Shown here: piece after piece, positions 62,833 through 64,000 of the stretch
How positions within the stretch are numbered: the stretch's first letter is position 1
Layout: every line of letters starts with the position of its first letter
Assembly (NCBI GenBank): GCA_028683835.1
Contig: JAQUHB010000014.1
Coordinates: 1-64,000 of the forward strand
Direction: 5' to 3'
DNA length: 64,000 nucleotides
Source: Sulfurimonadaceae bacterium
GTDB taxonomy: Bacteria; Campylobacterota; Campylobacteria; Campylobacterales; Sulfurimonadaceae
Notes under the pieces: model-generated
The model's database searches: none
Told to the model about the DNA's origin: nothing
Seen by the model: only the letters and a program-made list of their open reading frames with translations
Position numbers and translations under genes: made by a program

Positions 62833-64000
62833 ATGAGCATGGATTTTGCAAATATAGTTTTATATAATGGTTTAGTCATCATGAGTGGCACTTTTATTAT
62901 TTTGGTCTTTATGCACATGATCTATAAAAAGCGAACGCCGACCGGTATTATCGCATGGCTGTTATTTATGATATTAGTACCTTATGTTGCCGTATTTTTC
63001 TACCTTATTTTTGGTCTGAGAAAACGTGAAAACAGATATAAAAAAAATCCCATAACGCTTCAAAAACGCACTCAAAGTTTTCATAAACAAAATCCTATCC
63101 ATGATATTTTAAAAAGCTATGGTATTGCAGATGCAACGGGAAATGAGTATTTTGAACTTTTTATAGACTCGGTTGGAGCTTATGAAAAGCTTATAAATTG
63201 TATCAAAGATGCTAAAACATCGATCTATATAGGTACATATATTTTTGAGTACGATGAGGTAACCAAAGAGATTATAAATGTGCTTATCCAAAAAGCTAAA
63301 GAGGGTTTAGAGATCAAGATACTTATGGATTCTCTTGGTTCTATACGTCTGTATTTTTTTCAAAAAAAGTTAAAAATTTTGAGAGAAGCAGGTGTCAAAG
63401 TCGAGTTTTTTATGCCAGTTTTTAAGATGCCGTTTAGAAACTATATTAATCTTCGAAATCATAGAAAGATCTATATCTTTGACAATAAAAAAGTCTTGAG
63501 CGGAGGTATGAATATTTCAAAAGAGTATTTTGGACCAAATGTGGATAAAGCAAGATGGAAAGATATATTTTTTTTAAGCGAGGGAAATTCTGCAGAACTG
63601 TTTTTTGAGATATTTGCCTCTGACTGGTTTTATGCTTCTGGAGAGAAGATAGATTTTGTAAAAAATGATAGTATCAATATCGGAGATACTTTTTTACAGG
63701 TCGTACCATCAGGGCCGGATATGAGTAAAGATGTTCTTTATGAAGCGCTTCTTTGCGCTATTTACAGTGCAAAAAAGCGTATTTGGATCGTTACTCCTTA
63801 CTTTATACCAAATGATTCTATCGTTGAAGCACTTGTTATAGCCAAGCATAAGGGAGTAGATGTAAAGCTCATCACGCCAAAAGACTCAAATCATCTTTTG
63901 GTCAATCTAACAAGAAGTTCTTACATGAGAGAGCTTGAAGAGGTAGGCATCGAAGTCGCACTCTACAATGGAGCGATGCTTCATGCCAAAGCGATCCTTT
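62833..64000 (+). CDS. cls: Cardiolipin synthase (phospholipase D family), 3' end cut by window
   Basis: Condenses phosphatidylglycerol to cardiolipin at the inner membrane. The 389 visible residues have two N-terminal helices (about 8-30 and 38-60, PLDc_N type, with TGIIAWLLFMILVPYVAVFF), the first HKD motif (His210, Lys212, Asp217 in NHRKIYIFDNKKVLSGGMN) and the start of the second (His384-Ala-Lys386 in LHAKAIL) at the very end of the window. ATGs at 62830 and 62839 are also in frame; this one sits seven bases from AAGGG (62822-62825). Confidence 0.93.
   Translation, partial: MSMDFANIVLYNGLVIMSGTFIILVFMHMIYKKRTPTGIIAWLLFMILVPYVAVFFYLIFGLRKRENRYKKNPITLQKRTQSFHKQNPIHDILKSYGIADATGNEYFELFIDSVGAYEKLINCIKDAKTSIYIGTYIFEYDEVTKEIINVLIQKAKEGLEIKILMDSLGSIRLYFFQKKLKILREAGVKVEFFMPVFKMPFRNYINLRNHRKIYIFDNKKVLSGGMNISKEYFGPNVDKARWKDIFFLSEGNSAELFFEIFASDWFYASGEKIDFVKNDSINIGDTFLQVVPSGPDMSKDVLYEALLCAIYSAKKRIWIVTPYFIPNDSIVEALVIAKHKGVDVKLITPKDSNHLLVNLTRSSYMRELEEVGIEVALYNGAMLHAKAIL

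Noticed and set aside
1-64000. CRISPR array, prophage, tRNA or rRNA genes
   Set aside because: I saw no regularly spaced repeats, integrase or phage structural genes, and no clover-leaf or rRNA-like sequence in the gaps between genes.

Overview
The window is a chromosomal segment from a free-living Campylobacterota (epsilonproteobacterium), most likely of the Sulfurimonas/Sulfuricurvum type. It is AT-rich and densely coded. Many genes overlap by 4-10 bp, and -10 boxes resemble TATAAT/TACAAT without a clear -35 box. Two gene orders match Campylobacter jejuni as I remember it: HIT-pheS-pheT-aroA-ispH // rpsA-hypothetical-serA, and coaBC // uppS-pilD-lptF-truA. No rRNA, tRNA or CRISPR was seen.

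Layout: (1) 1-7.9 kb, housekeeping genes: argH, an OsmC-like gene, a HIT gene and the coupled run pheS-pheT-aroA-ispH. (2) 7.9-29 kb, an alpha-glucan/glycolysis block lying between ispH and rpsA, which are normally adjacent. It holds a short GT35 phosphorylase-like gene, pgk, pfkA, a nucleotidyltransferase/phosphomannomutase-like fusion, two GH57 enzymes, a GalT-family gene, two tandem glgA genes and glgB on the + strand. On the - strand are an MBOAT/SGNH acylation pair, a decayed IS3 orfA (on +) and pgm. (3) 29-32.7 kb, rpsA, a small membrane protein and serA, ended by a strong terminator. (4) 33-38.6 kb, an efflux operon (outer-membrane factor, adaptor, and an RND permease split into two half-size genes). 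(5) 39-43.8 kb, a DUF4395 protein, an Rrf2 regulator, an HDOD protein and polA. (6) 43.9-49.2 kb, fused ccsBA, a DUF2461 protein, a small membrane protein and dnaJ. (7) 49.3-56.5 kb, a membrane sulfatase/phosphoglycerol-transferase-like gene, then a tightly overlapped reverse run coaBC-hypothetical-uppS-pilD-lptF-truA. (8) 56.7-64 kb, a probable murein-peptide salvage trio (amidase, DUF819 carrier, dipeptide epimerase), a DEAD-box helicase, an ADP-ribosylglycohydrolase-like protein, a lone helicase C-terminal domain and a cut-off cardiolipin synthase.

The most interesting part is the 21-kb alpha-glucan block. It could make a branched glucan (glgA x2, glgB), remodel it (GH57 x2), interconvert hexose phosphates (pgm) and feed glycolysis (pfkA, pgk). 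Phosphofructokinase is missing from the well-studied Campylobacter and Helicobacter. Several parts are unorthodox. The phosphorylase-like protein has Thr where the pyridoxal-phosphate lysine belongs. The phosphomannomutase-like half of the fusion has lost its serine and metal loops. No recognisable glgC is present, and a GalT-family enzyme sits directly upstream of glgA with no galactose genes nearby. Other points of note are the RND permease split exactly between its two halves, and a dispersed TTACATGTAA palindrome that seems over-represented and twice builds terminator-like hairpins.
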